A DNA stretch of 64,000 nt from Apilactobacillus bombintestini. Lineage in GTDB: Bacteria > Bacillota > Bacilli > Lactobacillales > Lactobacillaceae. The stretch covers positions 496,001 to 560,000 of the forward strand of contig NZ_CP032626.1 of NCBI RefSeq assembly GCF_003627035.1, given 5' to 3'. The notes under the pieces were generated by a model, which ran no database searches, had not been told where the DNA came from, and saw only the letters and a program-made list of their open reading frames with translations. This document shows, in pieces, positions 39,102 to 49,406 of this stretch (the first letter of the stretch is position 1; every line of letters starts with the position of its first letter). The translations under genes were made by a program, and so were the position numbers.

Positions 39102-39758
39102 GTGAAAATCTATTTTGTTAGACATGGAAAAACTGAATGGAATTTGGAAAGTCGTTATCAAGGTGCTGGTGGCGATTCTCCACTTTTAGATGAAAGTTAT
39201 GAACAAATGAATCAATTAGGTGAATATCTAAAAGATGTAAAATTTAAACATGCTTACTCTAGTCCCATTAAACGTGCTAGAATAACTGCTAGTCGAGTTA
39301 TTTCGCATTTTAACCATCAACCTAAACTTACTTTATGGAGTCGTTTTGAAGAATTTCATTTAGGAAAAATGGAAGGTCAAAAATTTACTGACGTGCAAAA
39401 GCAATTTCCAGATAGCTTTGACAATTTCAGAAATCATCCAGAAAAGTATGATGCCAGCGAAATTGGTGGAGAAAGCTTTCAAGATGTTATAAACAGAATG
39501 CAATTGGCTGTTCATCAAATAGTTAATGATAGTGATGAAGATGATAATGTGATTGTATTTAGCCATGGTGCTGCTTTAAACGCATTAATCAATTCACTAT
39601 TGGAAGTTCCATTGAAGGATTTAAGAAAACGTGGTGGATTAGCTAATACTAGTACAACTATTCTGGAAACTAAAGATAATGGAAAGAGTTTTCAATTAGT
39701 ATCCTGGAATAATACAGATTATCTAACTAAGAAACTGGATAAGACTGACTTAATTTAA
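39102..39758 (+). CDS. Histidine phosphatase family protein (phosphoglycerate-mutase-like)
   Basis: 218 residues. The catalytic FVRHGKTEWN motif is at the N-terminus (His near residue 8), and the second catalytic His is in VFSHGAALNAL near residue 156. Substrate unknown: relatives act as cofactor-dependent phosphoglycerate mutases, alpha-ribazole phosphatases or broad phosphatases; the length does not fit canonical GpmA well. GTG start with GAGGGA upstream. It leads into the TPR gene, 16 nt away. Confidence 0.9.
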   Translation: MKIYFVRHGKTEWNLESRYQGAGGDSPLLDESYEQMNQLGEYLKDVKFKHAYSSPIKRARITASRVISHFNHQPKLTLWSRFEEFHLGKMEGQKFTDVQKQFPDSFDNFRNHPEKYDASEIGGESFQDVINRMQLAVHQIVNDSDEDDNVIVFSHGAALNALINSLLEVPLKDLRKRGGLANTSTTILETKDNGKSFQLVSWNNTDYLTKKLDKTDLI

Positions 39759-39774
39759 TCGTAGGTGATTTACA

Positions 39775-40485
39775 ATGGATAAGAAATCTGAAGAAATCAA
39801 AAACAAACAACAAGCGGTCGAAAAAGAACGTGAAAGAAAACAAAAAAAGGCCGATGAAACTTTGCATAAGTTGGTAAAGGATATCGATGATAATCCTCAT
39901 AATTATCAAACTTATTATGATTTAGGTGCTTTTTTAGTAGAATTACACAACTATACACAAGCAGAAGAACTAATGATGAAAGCATTAGGATTATTTGCTG
40001 ACCGCAGTAAGAAAGCAAAGGAAACATTAACCTACGGATTGGGAAATGTTTATTATGCAGCGGGTGAATATGATAAAGCTATTGCTCAATTTAACGGATT
40101 AAGTAATGGTGATATGAAGACTGATGCTTATATCATGTTGGCTCAAAGTTATATGGCTAAGGAAGACTATAAGCATGCCGTAGTATTTGCACTTACAGCA
40201 CAAGGCTTCCGTAGACAAGACCCAGAAGTAAATTATTTATTAGCAAGTAGTTTACTAGCATTAGGTAATTTCAAAGAAGCAGCTAATTTCTATGATAAAG
40301 TATTGCAAGCTAAACCTAATGATGGAAAAGCTAACTTTGATCGTGGAATTGTTGCTATGGTACTAGAAGAAGATTTTAAAAAGTATTTTGACTTAGCTAA
40401 GAAAAATGACCGTAAATACTTTGAAAAGGGTCAAAAGCGTTTAGCTGATATAGAGAAATTTATTCAAGTAAAAAACAAGAAGTAG
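39775..40485 (+). CDS. TPR-repeat protein (YrrB-like)
   Basis: 236 residues, cytosolic, no signal peptide. A Lys/Glu-rich N-terminal coil is followed by several tetratricopeptide repeats (NYQTYYDLGAFLVELHNYTQ, YGLGNVYYAAGEYDKAI, YIMLAQSYMAKEDYKHAV, PEVNYLLASSLLALGNFKEAA). It is a protein-interaction scaffold. Its place between mnmA and recD2 corresponds to Bacillus yrrB, whose product is structurally known but functionally unassigned. Confidence 0.92.
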   Translation: MDKKSEEIKNKQQAVEKERERKQKKADETLHKLVKDIDDNPHNYQTYYDLGAFLVELHNYTQAEELMMKALGLFADRSKKAKETLTYGLGNVYYAAGEYDKAIAQFNGLSNGDMKTDAYIMLAQSYMAKEDYKHAVVFALTAQGFRRQDPEVNYLLASSLLALGNFKEAANFYDKVLQAKPNDGKANFDRGIVAMVLEEDFKKYFDLAKKNDRKYFEKGQKRLADIEKFIQVKNKK

Positions 40486-40501
40486 TTAGGAGAGAAAAGC
40501 C

Positions 40502-43012
40502 GTGGCAGAATCAATGAGTTTGTTCTCAATGGATGATAATGAGGGCAACAATGAAGAAAATCAAAAATTATTCATAAGAGGAAAAGTTGCGGCTGTTTTC
40601 TTCGAAAGTAATGACAGCTTCTTTAAAGTACTCTTGGTAAAAATTGTAGAGACTAATATCTCTGATTGGCACGAAGATGAAATTGTTATTACAGGAAATT
40701 TTGCTGATATTTCCGAAGAAACTGAATATGTTTTCTATGGTCAGTTAGTAGAACATCCAAAATATGGAAAACAATTTAAGGCAGATAATTATCATAGTCA
40801 TGTTCCTACCTCAAGGGATGGACTTATTGAATATTTATCAGGGGATGACTTTCCCGGAATTGGTAAGAGAACTGCTGAAAGAATGGTAGATGCTTTAGGT
40901 AGTAACCTCATTCAAGATGTTTTAGATAATAATGACATTTTGGATAGAGCAGGGCTTTCTGATAAGCAAAAACGAACAGTTATTACCACCATTAATAAAA
41001 ATAATGGAATGGAGCAAGTAATTATCGGGTTGAATGGTTACGGATTTGGAAGCAATCTATCCACGGCCATTTACAATAAATACAAAGATGAAACCCTTAA
41101 AGTTATTGAAGAAAATCCATATAAATTAGTTGAAGATATTGATGGAGTAGGTTTTAAAAAAGCTGACGATATTGCAAAACAAATGGGAATTTCTGCTGAT
41201 AATCCTGGCCGAATCAGAGCTGGTTTATTATCTGCCTTACAAATATTATCAGTAAAAAATGGTGATACTTATACACAAACAGGTCCCATTTTGAGTGAAA
41301 CTTTAAAACTTTTAAATAATGGAAATGCTGAAAATATTTCGGGGGATGACTTGTCAGATCAATTCCTAGAATTGGCTAAAAGTCAAAAAATTGTTGGAGA
41401 AGAAGATAGAGTCTACCTTAAGAATTTATATGACGATGAGTGGCGCATTGCTGAACATATCAATCGAATTATAAAGAATCCAGTTACTAAAAAAGTTAAC
41501 GATAAGGATTTAGATTCTAAGATTAGATTGATTGAAAAGAAGTTAAACATTAATTATGACGATTCACAAATTAATGCTTTAAAACAAGCTATGAAGTCAC
41601 AAATGTTTCTATTAACTGGTGGTCCTGGTACTGGTAAAACTACTATTATTAAAGGAATTATTTATTTATACGCATATTTAAATGATTTTTCTTTGGATAT
41701 TAATTCGTATAAAGATAGTGAATTTCCTATCCTATTAGCGGCACCTACAGGTAGAGCTGCAAAGAGAATGCAGGAAACTACTGGTATACCAGCAAGCACT
41801 ATTCATAGATTGTTAGGGTTAAATGGTTACGATGATAGTGACGAAGGAACTAAAGACCTGGAAGGTGGATTACTAATTGTAGATGAAATGTCTATGGTAG
41901 ATACTTTCTTATTTAAAGCCTTGGTTCGCGCTATTCCTAATCAAATGAAAGTTATTCTTGTAGGTGATAAAGACCAATTACCTTCAGTAGGTCCAGGACA
42001 AGTATTTTCTGATTTATTGAATTCACAGAGAATCGATAGTATGCAACTAAGTACTATTTATAGACAAGATAGTAATTCAACTATTATTCCTTTAGCACAT
42101 AATATTCAACAGGGACATTTACCTGCCGATTTTAAGCAAAAACAAGCGGATAGAAGCTTTATTCCATGTAATGCTAACCAGATGAGTTCAGTTATTGAAC
42201 AAATCGTTAAAAAGGCAAAAATTAAAGGATTTAGCGCTTCGGATATTCAAGTGCTTTCTCCTATGTATAGAGGACAATCAGGTGTTGATCATTTGAATGA
42301 AGTCATTCAAGAGATTATGAATCCAAATAATGTGGATAACCAAGTTGATTATCGAGGAATTCATTATCGCCTTGGTGATAAGGTATTACAACTAGTTAAT
42401 AGTCCTGAAGATAATGTTTTTAATGGTGATATTGGACAAATTGTGGAAATTGAGCATGGTAAAAAGAGTAGTCAAGATAAGATTAAAATTGCTTTTGACC
42501 AAAGTGAAGTAACTTATCAAAGACGTGATTGGATACAAATCACTTTGGCATACTGTACAACCATTCATAAGGCACAAGGTAGTGAATTTAAGATGGTTAT
42601 TTTACCTATTGTTCCTCAATTCACTAAGATGTTGAAGAAAAACTTGTTGTATACAGCGATTACAAGAGCTAGTGATGCATTAATAATGATTGGTGACTAT
42701 AACTCTTTTGAAACATGTGTACAAAGTGAATCTGATAATCGTAATACTAGTTTAAAAGAACGTATTCAAAGCTTATTGAATGGTGAAATTAAACCTGCAA
42801 TTACCAATTCAGAGCCAACAATAACTAAAGAAGTTGCTAAGAACACTTCTAGTGAATCTTCCACAGCTCCTAACGATGATAAAACAAAAGAAAATAAAAC
42901 AATTAGTTCTAATACAAGAACTACTGGTAAACAAGATTACCGTTTAACTACCGATATGATACGTAATAATGAAATTGATCCAATGATTGGAATGGAAGGA
43001 ATTAAACCATAG
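40502..43012 (+). CDS. recD2: RecD2-type 5'-3' DNA helicase
   Basis: 836 residues, superfamily 1B helicase that works without RecBC and helps with DNA repair and fork progression in Bacillus. The N-terminal OB-like and helix-hairpin-helix region includes FPGIGKRTAERMV. Walker A is GGPGTGKT ending at K379/T380; Walker B is LLIVDEMSMVDT; late motifs YTAITRASDALIMIG and TIHKAQGSEFK are intact. A low-complexity Ser/Thr/Lys tail follows residue 760. GTG start. Order TPR-recD2 is as in Bacillus yrrB-yrrC. Confidence 0.95.
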   Translation: MAESMSLFSMDDNEGNNEENQKLFIRGKVAAVFFESNDSFFKVLLVKIVETNISDWHEDEIVITGNFADISEETEYVFYGQLVEHPKYGKQFKADNYHSHVPTSRDGLIEYLSGDDFPGIGKRTAERMVDALGSNLIQDVLDNNDILDRAGLSDKQKRTVITTINKNNGMEQVIIGLNGYGFGSNLSTAIYNKYKDETLKVIEENPYKLVEDIDGVGFKKADDIAKQMGISADNPGRIRAGLLSALQILSVKNGDTYTQTGPILSETLKLLNNGNAENISGDDLSDQFLELAKSQKIVGEEDRVYLKNLYDDEWRIAEHINRIIKNPVTKKVNDKDLDSKIRLIEKKLNINYDDSQINALKQAMKSQMFLLTGGPGTGKTTIIKGIIYLYAYLNDFSLDINSYKDSEFPILLAAPTGRAAKRMQETTGIPASTIHRLLGLNGYDDSDEGTKDLEGGLLIVDEMSMVDTFLFKALVRAIPNQMKVILVGDKDQLPSVGPGQVFSDLLNSQRIDSMQLSTIYRQDSNSTIIPLAHNIQQGHLPADFKQKQADRSFIPCNANQMSSVIEQIVKKAKIKGFSASDIQVLSPMYRGQSGVDHLNEVIQEIMNPNNVDNQVDYRGIHYRLGDKVLQLVNSPEDNVFNGDIGQIVEIEHGKKSSQDKIKIAFDQSEVTYQRRDWIQITLAYCTTIHKAQGSEFKMVILPIVPQFTKMLKKNLLYTAITRASDALIMIGDYNSFETCVQSESDNRNTSLKERIQSLLNGEIKPAITNSEPTITKEVAKNTSSESSTAPNDDKTKENKTISSNTRTTGKQDYRLTTDMIRNNEIDPMIGMEGIKP

Positions 43013-43084
43013 ATATATTTATAGCCATAAAATCATGACTTATGTTAAAATTTAAATCATGAATTAAAGAGGAGGAGCATACCC

Positions 43085-44041
43085 ATGGGAGAACGTGTGG
43101 ATAAAAACAAGCATATAAAGATTTTTTCCTTAAGTTCTAATCGTCCTTTAGCTGAAAAAATTGCTAAGGCTTGTGGAGTAGAACTAGGTAAAGCAACAAT
43201 TAATCGATTTAGCGATGGCGAAATCCAAATTAAAATTGATGAAAGTATTCGTGGCGATTCAGTATATATCATTCAATCGCTTTCTGATCCTATTAATACT
43301 AATATAATGGAACTTTTAATTATCATTGATGCAGTTAGAAGAACTAGCGCAAAGTCCATTAATGTAGTTATTCCATACTATGGATATGCTCGTTATTCAG
43401 CTAAGAAGAGAGAAAGAAAACCTATTGCAGCTAAATTATTAGCACGACTTTTGGAAACAGCTGGTATAGATCGTGTTCTTACATTAGATTTACATGCTGC
43501 ACAAATCCAAGGATTCTTTAATAAACCTGTGGACAACTTAAAAGCAGATAAATTAATGGCTAGTCATATGAAGAAAAACTATAATCTAGAAAATGCTGTA
43601 GTAGTATCTCCTGATCATGGTGGTGTGGCTAGAGCAAGAGGTTTTGCTGGATTGATTGATGCACCAATAGCTATTATTGATAATCGTGATCCAGAAAATG
43701 AAAAACATATGCCAACTTCCATTATTGGGGATGTAAAAGGTAAAACTGCTATTGTAGTGGATGACATGATTGATACAGGTAAAAGAGCTGTTAAAGCATC
43801 TGATGTTTTAACTAAGCAAGGTGCTGATGAAGTTTACTTAGTTACTACTCATGGAATCTTTGCAGGGGATTCAATAAAGAACATTGATAATTCTTCAATT
43901 AAGAAAGTTATCGTATCTGATTCAGTTTACATTGGTGACAAAAAGATTGATAAAATTGATGTGGTTTCTGTTGCTGAACTTATTGGTAAGGCAATTACTA
44001 GAATTCATAACAATGAACCAGTGGGTAAATTATTTAGATAA
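43085..44041 (+). CDS. prs: Ribose-phosphate pyrophosphokinase (PRPP synthase)
   Basis: 318 residues, class I enzyme that makes PRPP from ribose 5-phosphate and ATP for nucleotide, His and Trp synthesis. Motifs: FSLSSNRPLAEKIAKACG, the catalytic flexible-loop region YYGYARYSAKKRERKPI, and the PRPP-binding motif VVDDMIDTGKRA. RBS GAGGAGG before the ATG. It is monocistronic, ending in a terminator. Confidence 0.97.
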   Translation: MGERVDKNKHIKIFSLSSNRPLAEKIAKACGVELGKATINRFSDGEIQIKIDESIRGDSVYIIQSLSDPINTNIMELLIIIDAVRRTSAKSINVVIPYYGYARYSAKKRERKPIAAKLLARLLETAGIDRVLTLDLHAAQIQGFFNKPVDNLKADKLMASHMKKNYNLENAVVVSPDHGGVARARGFAGLIDAPIAIIDNRDPENEKHMPTSIIGDVKGKTAIVVDDMIDTGKRAVKASDVLTKQGADEVYLVTTHGIFAGDSIKNIDNSSIKKVIVSDSVYIGDKKIDKIDVVSVAELIGKAITRIHNNEPVGKLFR

Positions 44042-44046
44042 TATTT

Positions 44047-44077
44047 TAGCAATTCAGGGATGAATTGCTTTTTTTAT
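44047..44077 (+). terminator. Terminator after prs
   Basis: Stem agcaattca / tgaattgct with T run. Confidence 0.9.
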
Positions 44078-44088
44078 TTAGTGAAATC

Positions 44089-44117
44089 TTGATTTAAAGT
44101 TTAATAAAATTTAGAAT
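44089..44117 (+). promoter_or_regulatory. Promoter of the aldo/keto reductase gene
   Basis: TTGATT (44089-44094) and TAGAAT (44112-44117) with a 17-bp spacer. Confidence 0.55.
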
Positions 44118-44151
44118 TAACGTAGAAACTTAAATAAATGAGGTGTTTTAT

Positions 44152-45141
44152 ATGTATAAAGCTTCAGATAGTAGATATGACAATATGAAAGTTAGAAGAG
44201 CGGGTAATTCCGGTCTACAATTGCCTGCATTATCTTTTGGAATGTGGCATAGCTTTGGTGACGATGCCAATTATGCTGATAGTCGTAAGGCTATGTTAAA
44301 CGCATTTGATAAAGGAATTTTTAGTTTTGATTTAGCTAATAACTATGGTCCTGGTTCAGGTGCTGCAGAAAGAATGTTCGGACAAGTATTTAATTCTGAT
44401 TTAAAACCATATCGTGATGAATTAGTAATTACTACTAAAGCTGGTTACCATATGTGGCCAGGACCTTATGGTTCATTCTCATCACGTAAAACATTGATTG
44501 CTGCATTAGACAGATCATTACAACGTATGGGACTAGATTACGTTGATATTTATTACAGTCATCGTTTCGATCCAAATACTAGTCTACAAGAAACTGCTGA
44601 AGCTTTAGACAGTACAGTTAGATCTGGTAAAGCCCTTTACGTAGGAATTTCAAACTATAACGGTGAACAAACTAAAGAAATTATCAAATACTTCAAAGAA
44701 ATGCATACTCCATTTGTAGTAAACCAAGCTTCTTATAACTTACTAAATAGAGAAGTTGAATCAGATGGAACCATTGACGCTTTGAAGGAAAACAAAGATG
44801 GATTAGTTGCATATGGCCCATTAGCTGAAGGTATGTTAACTGATAAATATTTAGATAATATTCCCGATGATTTGAAACTACACTTTACTAATAGTTTTAT
44901 GCTAGATAATAAAGATGAAATCCGTACTAAGTTAAATCAATTAAATGAAATGGCTAAGAACCGTGATCAAACATTGGCTCAAATGAGTCTTGCTTGGTTA
45001 CTACATGATCCAGTGGTAACCAGTGTAGTTACTGGAGCTTCTGATCCTAAACATTTAGATTCTAATTTGAAGGCGTTAGATAATATGAAATTTACACCAG
45101 ACGAATTAGCTAAGATTGATGAAATTTTAAAAAATAAATAG
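44152..45141 (+). CDS. Aldo/keto reductase (YghZ/Kv-beta-like group)
   Basis: 329 residues, NADPH-dependent TIM-barrel reductase. The catalytic tetrad is visible: Asp and Tyr in FDLANNYGPG, Lys in VITTKAGY, His in DIYYSHRFDPN. The region MWPGPYGSFSSRKTL and the layout match the group of E. coli YghZ (L-glyceraldehyde 3-phosphate reductase), though substrate is unproven. ATG 44152 is chosen with TGAGGTG about 7 nt upstream; GTG 44143 overlaps that site. Single gene between terminators. Confidence 0.92.
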   Translation: MYKASDSRYDNMKVRRAGNSGLQLPALSFGMWHSFGDDANYADSRKAMLNAFDKGIFSFDLANNYGPGSGAAERMFGQVFNSDLKPYRDELVITTKAGYHMWPGPYGSFSSRKTLIAALDRSLQRMGLDYVDIYYSHRFDPNTSLQETAEALDSTVRSGKALYVGISNYNGEQTKEIIKYFKEMHTPFVVNQASYNLLNREVESDGTIDALKENKDGLVAYGPLAEGMLTDKYLDNIPDDLKLHFTNSFMLDNKDEIRTKLNQLNEMAKNRDQTLAQMSLAWLLHDPVVTSVVTGASDPKHLDSNLKALDNMKFTPDELAKIDEILKNK

Positions 45142-45153
45142 AAATTAAATTAT

Positions 45154-45187
45154 AAGGAGGCAACCTATAAAGGTTGTCTCCTTTTTT
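45154..45187 (+). terminator. Terminator after the aldo/keto reductase gene
   Basis: Stem aaggaggcaacct / aggttgtctcctt, tetraloop ataa, T6 tail. Confidence 0.9.
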
Positions 45188-45189
45188 AA

Positions 45190-45219
45190 ATGACAAGATG
45201 GGGCTTAGTGCGTTATAAT
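45190..45219 (+). promoter_or_regulatory. Promoter of the amino-acid antiporter gene
   Basis: ATGACA (45190-45195) and a perfect TATAAT (45214-45219), spacer 18 bp. Confidence 0.65.
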
Positions 45220-45258
45220 TAGATATTGTTTTTTATAAGAAGAAAAAGGAGAGATACA

Positions 45259-46686
45259 ATGAATGATTCCGCCAAAAAGCTTAATTTAGTGGAACTAATT
45301 GGTTTGGTTATTGGTTCTATTATTGGTGGAGGGATTTTTAATTTAATGCATGACATGTCTGCACAAGCAGGTGCGGGTGCAGTGGTTATCGGATGGGTAA
45401 TTACTGCAGTTGGAATGCTATCCCTTGGTTTAACTTTTCAAAATTTAACCAATAAACGTCCTGACTTGCAAGCAGGTATTTATAGTTTTGCAGATGCTGG
45501 ATTCGGTCGTTATATGGGATTTAATTCAGCTTGGGGATACTGGTTATCTGTGTGGCTTGGAAACATCAGTTATGCCACATTGTTAATGAGTGCCTTAACT
45601 TATTTTGTCCCGGTATTTGATAATGGACATAACATATTATCTTTTGTGGTTGCTTCATTGATACTATGGGGTGGACATTTCCTAGTGTTACGCGGAATTC
45701 ATTCTGCATCATTTGTTAATACTATTATTACCATTACTAAGTTAATACCTATTTTCTTGTTTATTGTTATCATGATTTTATCATTTAAATTACATGTGTT
45801 TACTACTGATTTTTGGTTAATGCATGGCAAACCATTTAATCTTGGTGATGTTTTAGGACAAGTTAAAAGTACTATGTTAGTAACTGTGTGGGTATTCTCT
45901 GGTATTGAAGGTGCTGTGATATTCTCTGGACATGCTAAAAAGAGAAAAGATATCGGAAGAGCTACTGTTCTAGGGATAATAATAATGGCTTTGATTTATA
46001 TGTTAGTTACATTGTTGTCCTTTGGTGTAATGAACCAAGCTCAACTATCACATTTAAATCAACCAGCTATGGCTTATTTGCTACAACACCTAATTGGTAA
46101 ATGGGGAGCAATAATAGTTAACCTTGGTTTAATAGTTTCAGTATTAGGTGCTTGGTTATCATGGACTATGTTTGCTTCCGAAGTTCCTTATGAAGCTGCT
46201 AAGTTTGGATCATTTCCTAAATTATTTGCTAAAGAAAATAAAAATGGGGCACCAATCAATTCACTAATTTTTACTAATCTATTAGTAGAATTGTTTATGC
46301 TATCATTCCTAGTTGCAAGTAGTGCATATAATTTATTCTATTCAATTTCTAGTGCTGCTGTATTAATTCCTTTTGCTTTTTCAGCATTTTACCAAGTTAA
46401 ATATTCATTCTTGGACAAGGGTGCAAATGATCGTAAAAGAAATATTGCTTTAGGAATTGTGGCAAGTGTCTATTCATTATGGTTGTTATATGCAGCAGGA
46501 ATAAACTATATATTATTAACTACTATTTTATTTGCGGCTGGTATTCCAGTATATGTATACTTGCAAAAGGTAGATAATCGTGAAAAACGTACATTCACCA
46601 AAATAGAAAGAATTATTGCTGTATTTTTAGTTATTTTTGCAATAATAGCTATATATGAATTAATAAGTGGAAAAATTAGTTTTTAA
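45259..46686 (+). CDS. APC-superfamily basic amino acid/polyamine antiporter (ArcD-like)
   Basis: 475 residues with about 12 membrane helices. The first helix carries the APC substrate-site motif (LIGLVIGSIIGGGIFN). Later segments such as KLIPIFLFIVIMI and MLVTVWVFSGIEGAVIFSGHAKKRKDIGRAT are typical of the arginine/ornithine or lysine/cadaverine antiporter group. The substrate cannot be fixed and no arc genes are nearby. ATG 45259 follows AAAAGGAG; an in-frame TTG at 45226 is rejected since it precedes that RBS. Confidence 0.88.
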   Translation: MNDSAKKLNLVELIGLVIGSIIGGGIFNLMHDMSAQAGAGAVVIGWVITAVGMLSLGLTFQNLTNKRPDLQAGIYSFADAGFGRYMGFNSAWGYWLSVWLGNISYATLLMSALTYFVPVFDNGHNILSFVVASLILWGGHFLVLRGIHSASFVNTIITITKLIPIFLFIVIMILSFKLHVFTTDFWLMHGKPFNLGDVLGQVKSTMLVTVWVFSGIEGAVIFSGHAKKRKDIGRATVLGIIIMALIYMLVTLLSFGVMNQAQLSHLNQPAMAYLLQHLIGKWGAIIVNLGLIVSVLGAWLSWTMFASEVPYEAAKFGSFPKLFAKENKNGAPINSLIFTNLLVELFMLSFLVASSAYNLFYSISSAAVLIPFAFSAFYQVKYSFLDKGANDRKRNIALGIVASVYSLWLLYAAGINYILLTTILFAAGIPVYVYLQKVDNREKRTFTKIERIIAVFLVIFAIIAIYELISGKISF

Positions 46687-46698
46687 ATATATTTAAAT

Positions 46699-46738
46699 AA
46701 AAAAGAGGGTGATATTAATAATCACTCTCTTTTTTTAT
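46699..46738. terminator. Bidirectional terminator between the antiporter and lipid kinase genes
   Basis: Stem aaaagagggtgat / atcactctctttt with A and T tracts; the minus-strand stop codon lies in its edge. Confidence 0.88.
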
Positions 46739-47649
46739 TTTATAAATGGATATTTTGTCTTGGAATAGTTTATATCATAGAATCTACTACCAAGATTCTC
46801 TCCATCGACATGTCCATATTCTAATGATGGAATATCAATATGAATTTTTTTAGCATTAATTTCTAAATTAGGCTTTAGTTTTAAATGTTTTTTAAACAAA
46901 ATAACTAACAAAAGATAGCATAATTGAATGAAATTCTTTTTCTTCAGTATGATCAATTTTAAGTTATCGTCGTTAAAATTATCATTTAGCAAAGTTACCA
47001 TAAAAACATTTTTAATACTAATTGTATCTTTCTTTTCTGTACGGATATTTACAGGGAAGACACTTAGATAATAAATGATAGGGAAGATTGATAATGAATA
47101 TTTAAAACGAGACACAAGACGGCTTTTTTTCGAATTAAAGTAATGTTTTAAACTTAATATGTTTGCATCTAATCCGATTCCAGAATGATTTAAAAAGAAT
47201 CCATGTTGATTCTTAATATTTTCATCAAATAATCCAATATTACATTCAACAATTTCATTTCTTTTTATTTTTGTTCCAATGTCTATATTGTTTTCTTTTT
47301 TATTGTGGAAACCATCGGCAAAATAGTTAAAGCTTCCAGTAGGAATGATAGCAATAGGGATATTTGGAATTTTAGAATTGGCTTTTTGTGCTTTTTTTAT
47401 TCCGGAAAGAACTTCATGAATAGTGCCATCTCCACCAGCAACAATGATTGATTCTGGTAATTCATTGTTTTTAAACGATGATAGTAAATAATATTCTACT
47501 ATGGAACTAGCATGATGAGGGTGTCTAGTGATTCGTAATCGATACTTGATATTTGCATTATCCAATTGGCTTTTTATATCTGGCCACTGTTGTTTGGGTC
47601 TGCCATGATTAGCCATTGGATTATAAATAACAAAATGGGTGGAATGCAA
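46735..47649 (-). CDS. Diacylglycerol-kinase family lipid kinase (DagK/YegS-like)
   Basis: 304 residues. The nucleotide-binding motif VAGGDGTIHEVLSG and the downstream IPTGSFNYFADGFH are diagnostic for the DAGK catalytic domain; it phosphorylates diacylglycerol or a related lipid at the membrane face. The start is taken as TTG 47649: on this strand AAAGGAG lies 8 nt before it, and the N-terminus then reads MHSTHFVIYNPMANHG. The longer frame from 47688 would run through the terminator of the upstream RNase J gene. The C-terminal half is Lys/Ile-rich. Confidence 0.88.
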   Translation of the reverse strand: MHSTHFVIYNPMANHGRPKQQWPDIKSQLDNANIKYRLRITRHPHHASSIVEYYLLSSFKNNELPESIIVAGGDGTIHEVLSGIKKAQKANSKIPNIPIAIIPTGSFNYFADGFHNKKENNIDIGTKIKRNEIVECNIGLFDENIKNQHGFFLNHSGIGLDANILSLKHYFNSKKSRLVSRFKYSLSIFPIIYYLSVFPVNIRTEKKDTISIKNVFMVTLLNDNFNDDNLKLIILKKKNFIQLCYLLLVILFKKHLKLKPNLEINAKKIHIDIPSLEYGHVDGENLGSRFYDINYSKTKYPFIK

Positions 47650-47674
47650 TATTAATTCTCCTTTCCGTAAAAAT

Positions 47675-47705
47675 AAAAACGAATTCAATTAAGAATTCGT
47701 TTTTA
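47675..47705 (-). terminator. Terminator after the RNase J1 gene (minus strand)
   Basis: Stem aaaaacgaattc / gaattcgttttt between the convergently ordered minus genes, serving rpoY-rnjA. Confidence 0.85.
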
Positions 47706-47721
47706 ATAAGATATTTGGTAA

Positions 47722-49404
47722 TTATTTTTTGTTCATAATTAACATTGGTAGAATCAATGGACGTCTTTCAGTCTTATTATATAAGAATTCTTGTAAATCA
47801 TCGATTATTGCGTTTCTAATACTTGATTCATTAGCGTTTTTATTACGCATAGCTCGACGTATAGTTCTAAAGACTAATCTACGACCTTCATCTAATAATT
47901 GACCAGATTCTCTCATATAAACAAATCCTCTAGATAATAAATCAGGACCTGATTGAATTTCTTGATCTTTTAGATTAATGGTTGCAACAACGACAACTAG
48001 ACCTTCTTCAGATAATAGTTGACGATCTCTTAGAACAACGTTTCCAACATCACCGATTCCATTACCATCAATGTAAACATCACCTGCAGAGAAGTGACCA
48101 GCAATTCTTGCAGAATCTTTAGTCAATGCTAAAACATCACCGTTTTGCATAATAAAACTGTTCTTTAGAGGAACGCCACATTGTTCAGCTAATTCAGTGT
48201 GTATTTTTAACATTCTGTATTCACCGTGAATAGGCATGAAGAACTTAGGCTTCATAAGTCTTAACATTAATTTTTGTTCTTCTTGACCACCATGTCCAGA
48301 TGTATGAATTTTGTTTACCTTACCATGGATAACTTTGGCACCAGCTTCTTCAAGTTCATTGATAACTCTACTTACGCTGACTTTGTTACCTGGAATAGGG
48401 TTACTAGAAAATACAACTGTATCATTTGGTTGAATAGAGATTTGTCTATGAGTACCATTTGCAATTCTTGAAAGGGCAGCCATAGTTTCACCTTGTGAAC
48501 CAGTACATAGAATAAGTGTTTTATCTGCAGGGAGAGATTGAAGCTCTGATGCATCGACAAAAGTACCATCTGGAACGTTTAAGTATCCTAATTCTTGGCC
48601 ATTGACGATAGCAGCTTCCATACTTCTTCCGAATACAGCAATTTTTCTGTTATGTCTAATCGCAGCATCACAAGCAGTTTTTATTCTTGATATATTTGAA
48701 GCGAAAGTGGCAAATATAATTCTACCAGTTTCTTCATCAAAGATATGTTCTACGGACGAACCAATCCAACTTTCAGATTTTGTCCAAACAGGACGTTCAG
48801 CATTTGTACTGTCTGACATTAGACATAAAACGCCTTCTTGTCCAAGTTTAGCCATTTCTTGTAAATCAGGTGGCTGTCTTGTAACAGGAGTAAGATCGAA
48901 CTTGTAATCACCAGTTTCCACAATAACTCCAGCAGGAGTGTGGACAGCAATTCCTAATGTATCTGGAATTGAGTGGGTGGTTCTAAAAAATGAAACCTTA
49001 GTTTTATTAAATTTTAAAACCGTTTTGGGATTAATTTCATTAAGTTCGGTAGTTCTTAATAATCCATGTTCTTCTAGTTTATTTTTAATTAATGCGGACG
49101 CCAATGGACCGGCGTAAATTGGAACGTTTAAATCTTTGATTAGGTAAGGCACACCACCGATATGATCTTCATGTCCGTGAGTGATTACTAAAGCTTTGAT
49201 TTTGTCCTTATTTTTTACAAGGTATTGATAATCAGGAATGACATAGTCCACTCCTAATAAATCATCTTCGGGAAATTTAATTCCAGCATCAATTAAGATG
49301 ATTTCATCTTGAAATTGGATACCATAAGTATTTTTTCCAATTTCACCAAGTCCACCAACGCCATAAATAGCAGTTTCGTTATTTTTGACGTTTAGTTTGT
49401 TCAT
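47722..49404 (-). CDS. rnjA: Ribonuclease J1
   Basis: 560 residues, normal length. This MBL/beta-CASP enzyme degrades RNA 5'-to-3' and also cuts internally, a core mRNA-decay nuclease in Firmicutes. The metal site is intact: H76-x-H78-x-D80-H81 ([10 protein letters not shown]), then [12 protein letters not shown] and the beta-CASP motif with [10 protein letters not shown] and MPIHGEYRM. It follows rpoY by 2 nt, the arrangement conserved in Bacillus. Compare the degenerate paralogue at 62638. Confidence 0.96.
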   Translation of the reverse strand: MNKLNVKNNETAIYGVGGLGEIGKNTYGIQFQDEIILIDAGIKFPEDDLLGVDYVIPDYQYLVKNKDKIKALVITHGHEDHIGGVPYLIKDLNVPIYAGPLASALIKNKLEEHGLLRTTELNEINPKTVLKFNKTKVSFFRTTHSIPDTLGIAVHTPAGVIVETGDYKFDLTPVTRQPPDLQEMAKLGQEGVLCLMSDSTNAERPVWTKSESWIGSSVEHIFDEETGRIIFATFASNISRIKTACDAAIRHNRKIAVFGRSMEAAIVNGQELGYLNVPDGTFVDASELQSLPADKTLILCTGSQGETMAALSRIANGTHRQISIQPNDTVVFSSNPIPGNKVSVSRVINELEEAGAKVIHGKVNKIHTSGHGGQEEQKLMLRLMKPKFFMPIHGEYRMLKIHTELAEQCGVPLKNSFIMQNGDVLALTKDSARIAGHFSAGDVYIDGNGIGDVGNVVLRDRQLLSEEGLVVVVATINLKDQEIQSGPDLLSRGFVYMRESGQLLDEGRRLVFRTIRRAMRNKNANESSIRNAIIDDLQEFLYNKTERRPLILPMLIMNKK

Positions 49405-49406
49405 AA

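Noticed and set aside
45226..45258. N-terminal extension of the antiporter (basic RRKRRD segment)
   Set aside because: The extension reads through the AAAAGGAG ribosome-binding site; ATG 45259 has ideal spacing and the family-like N-terminus.
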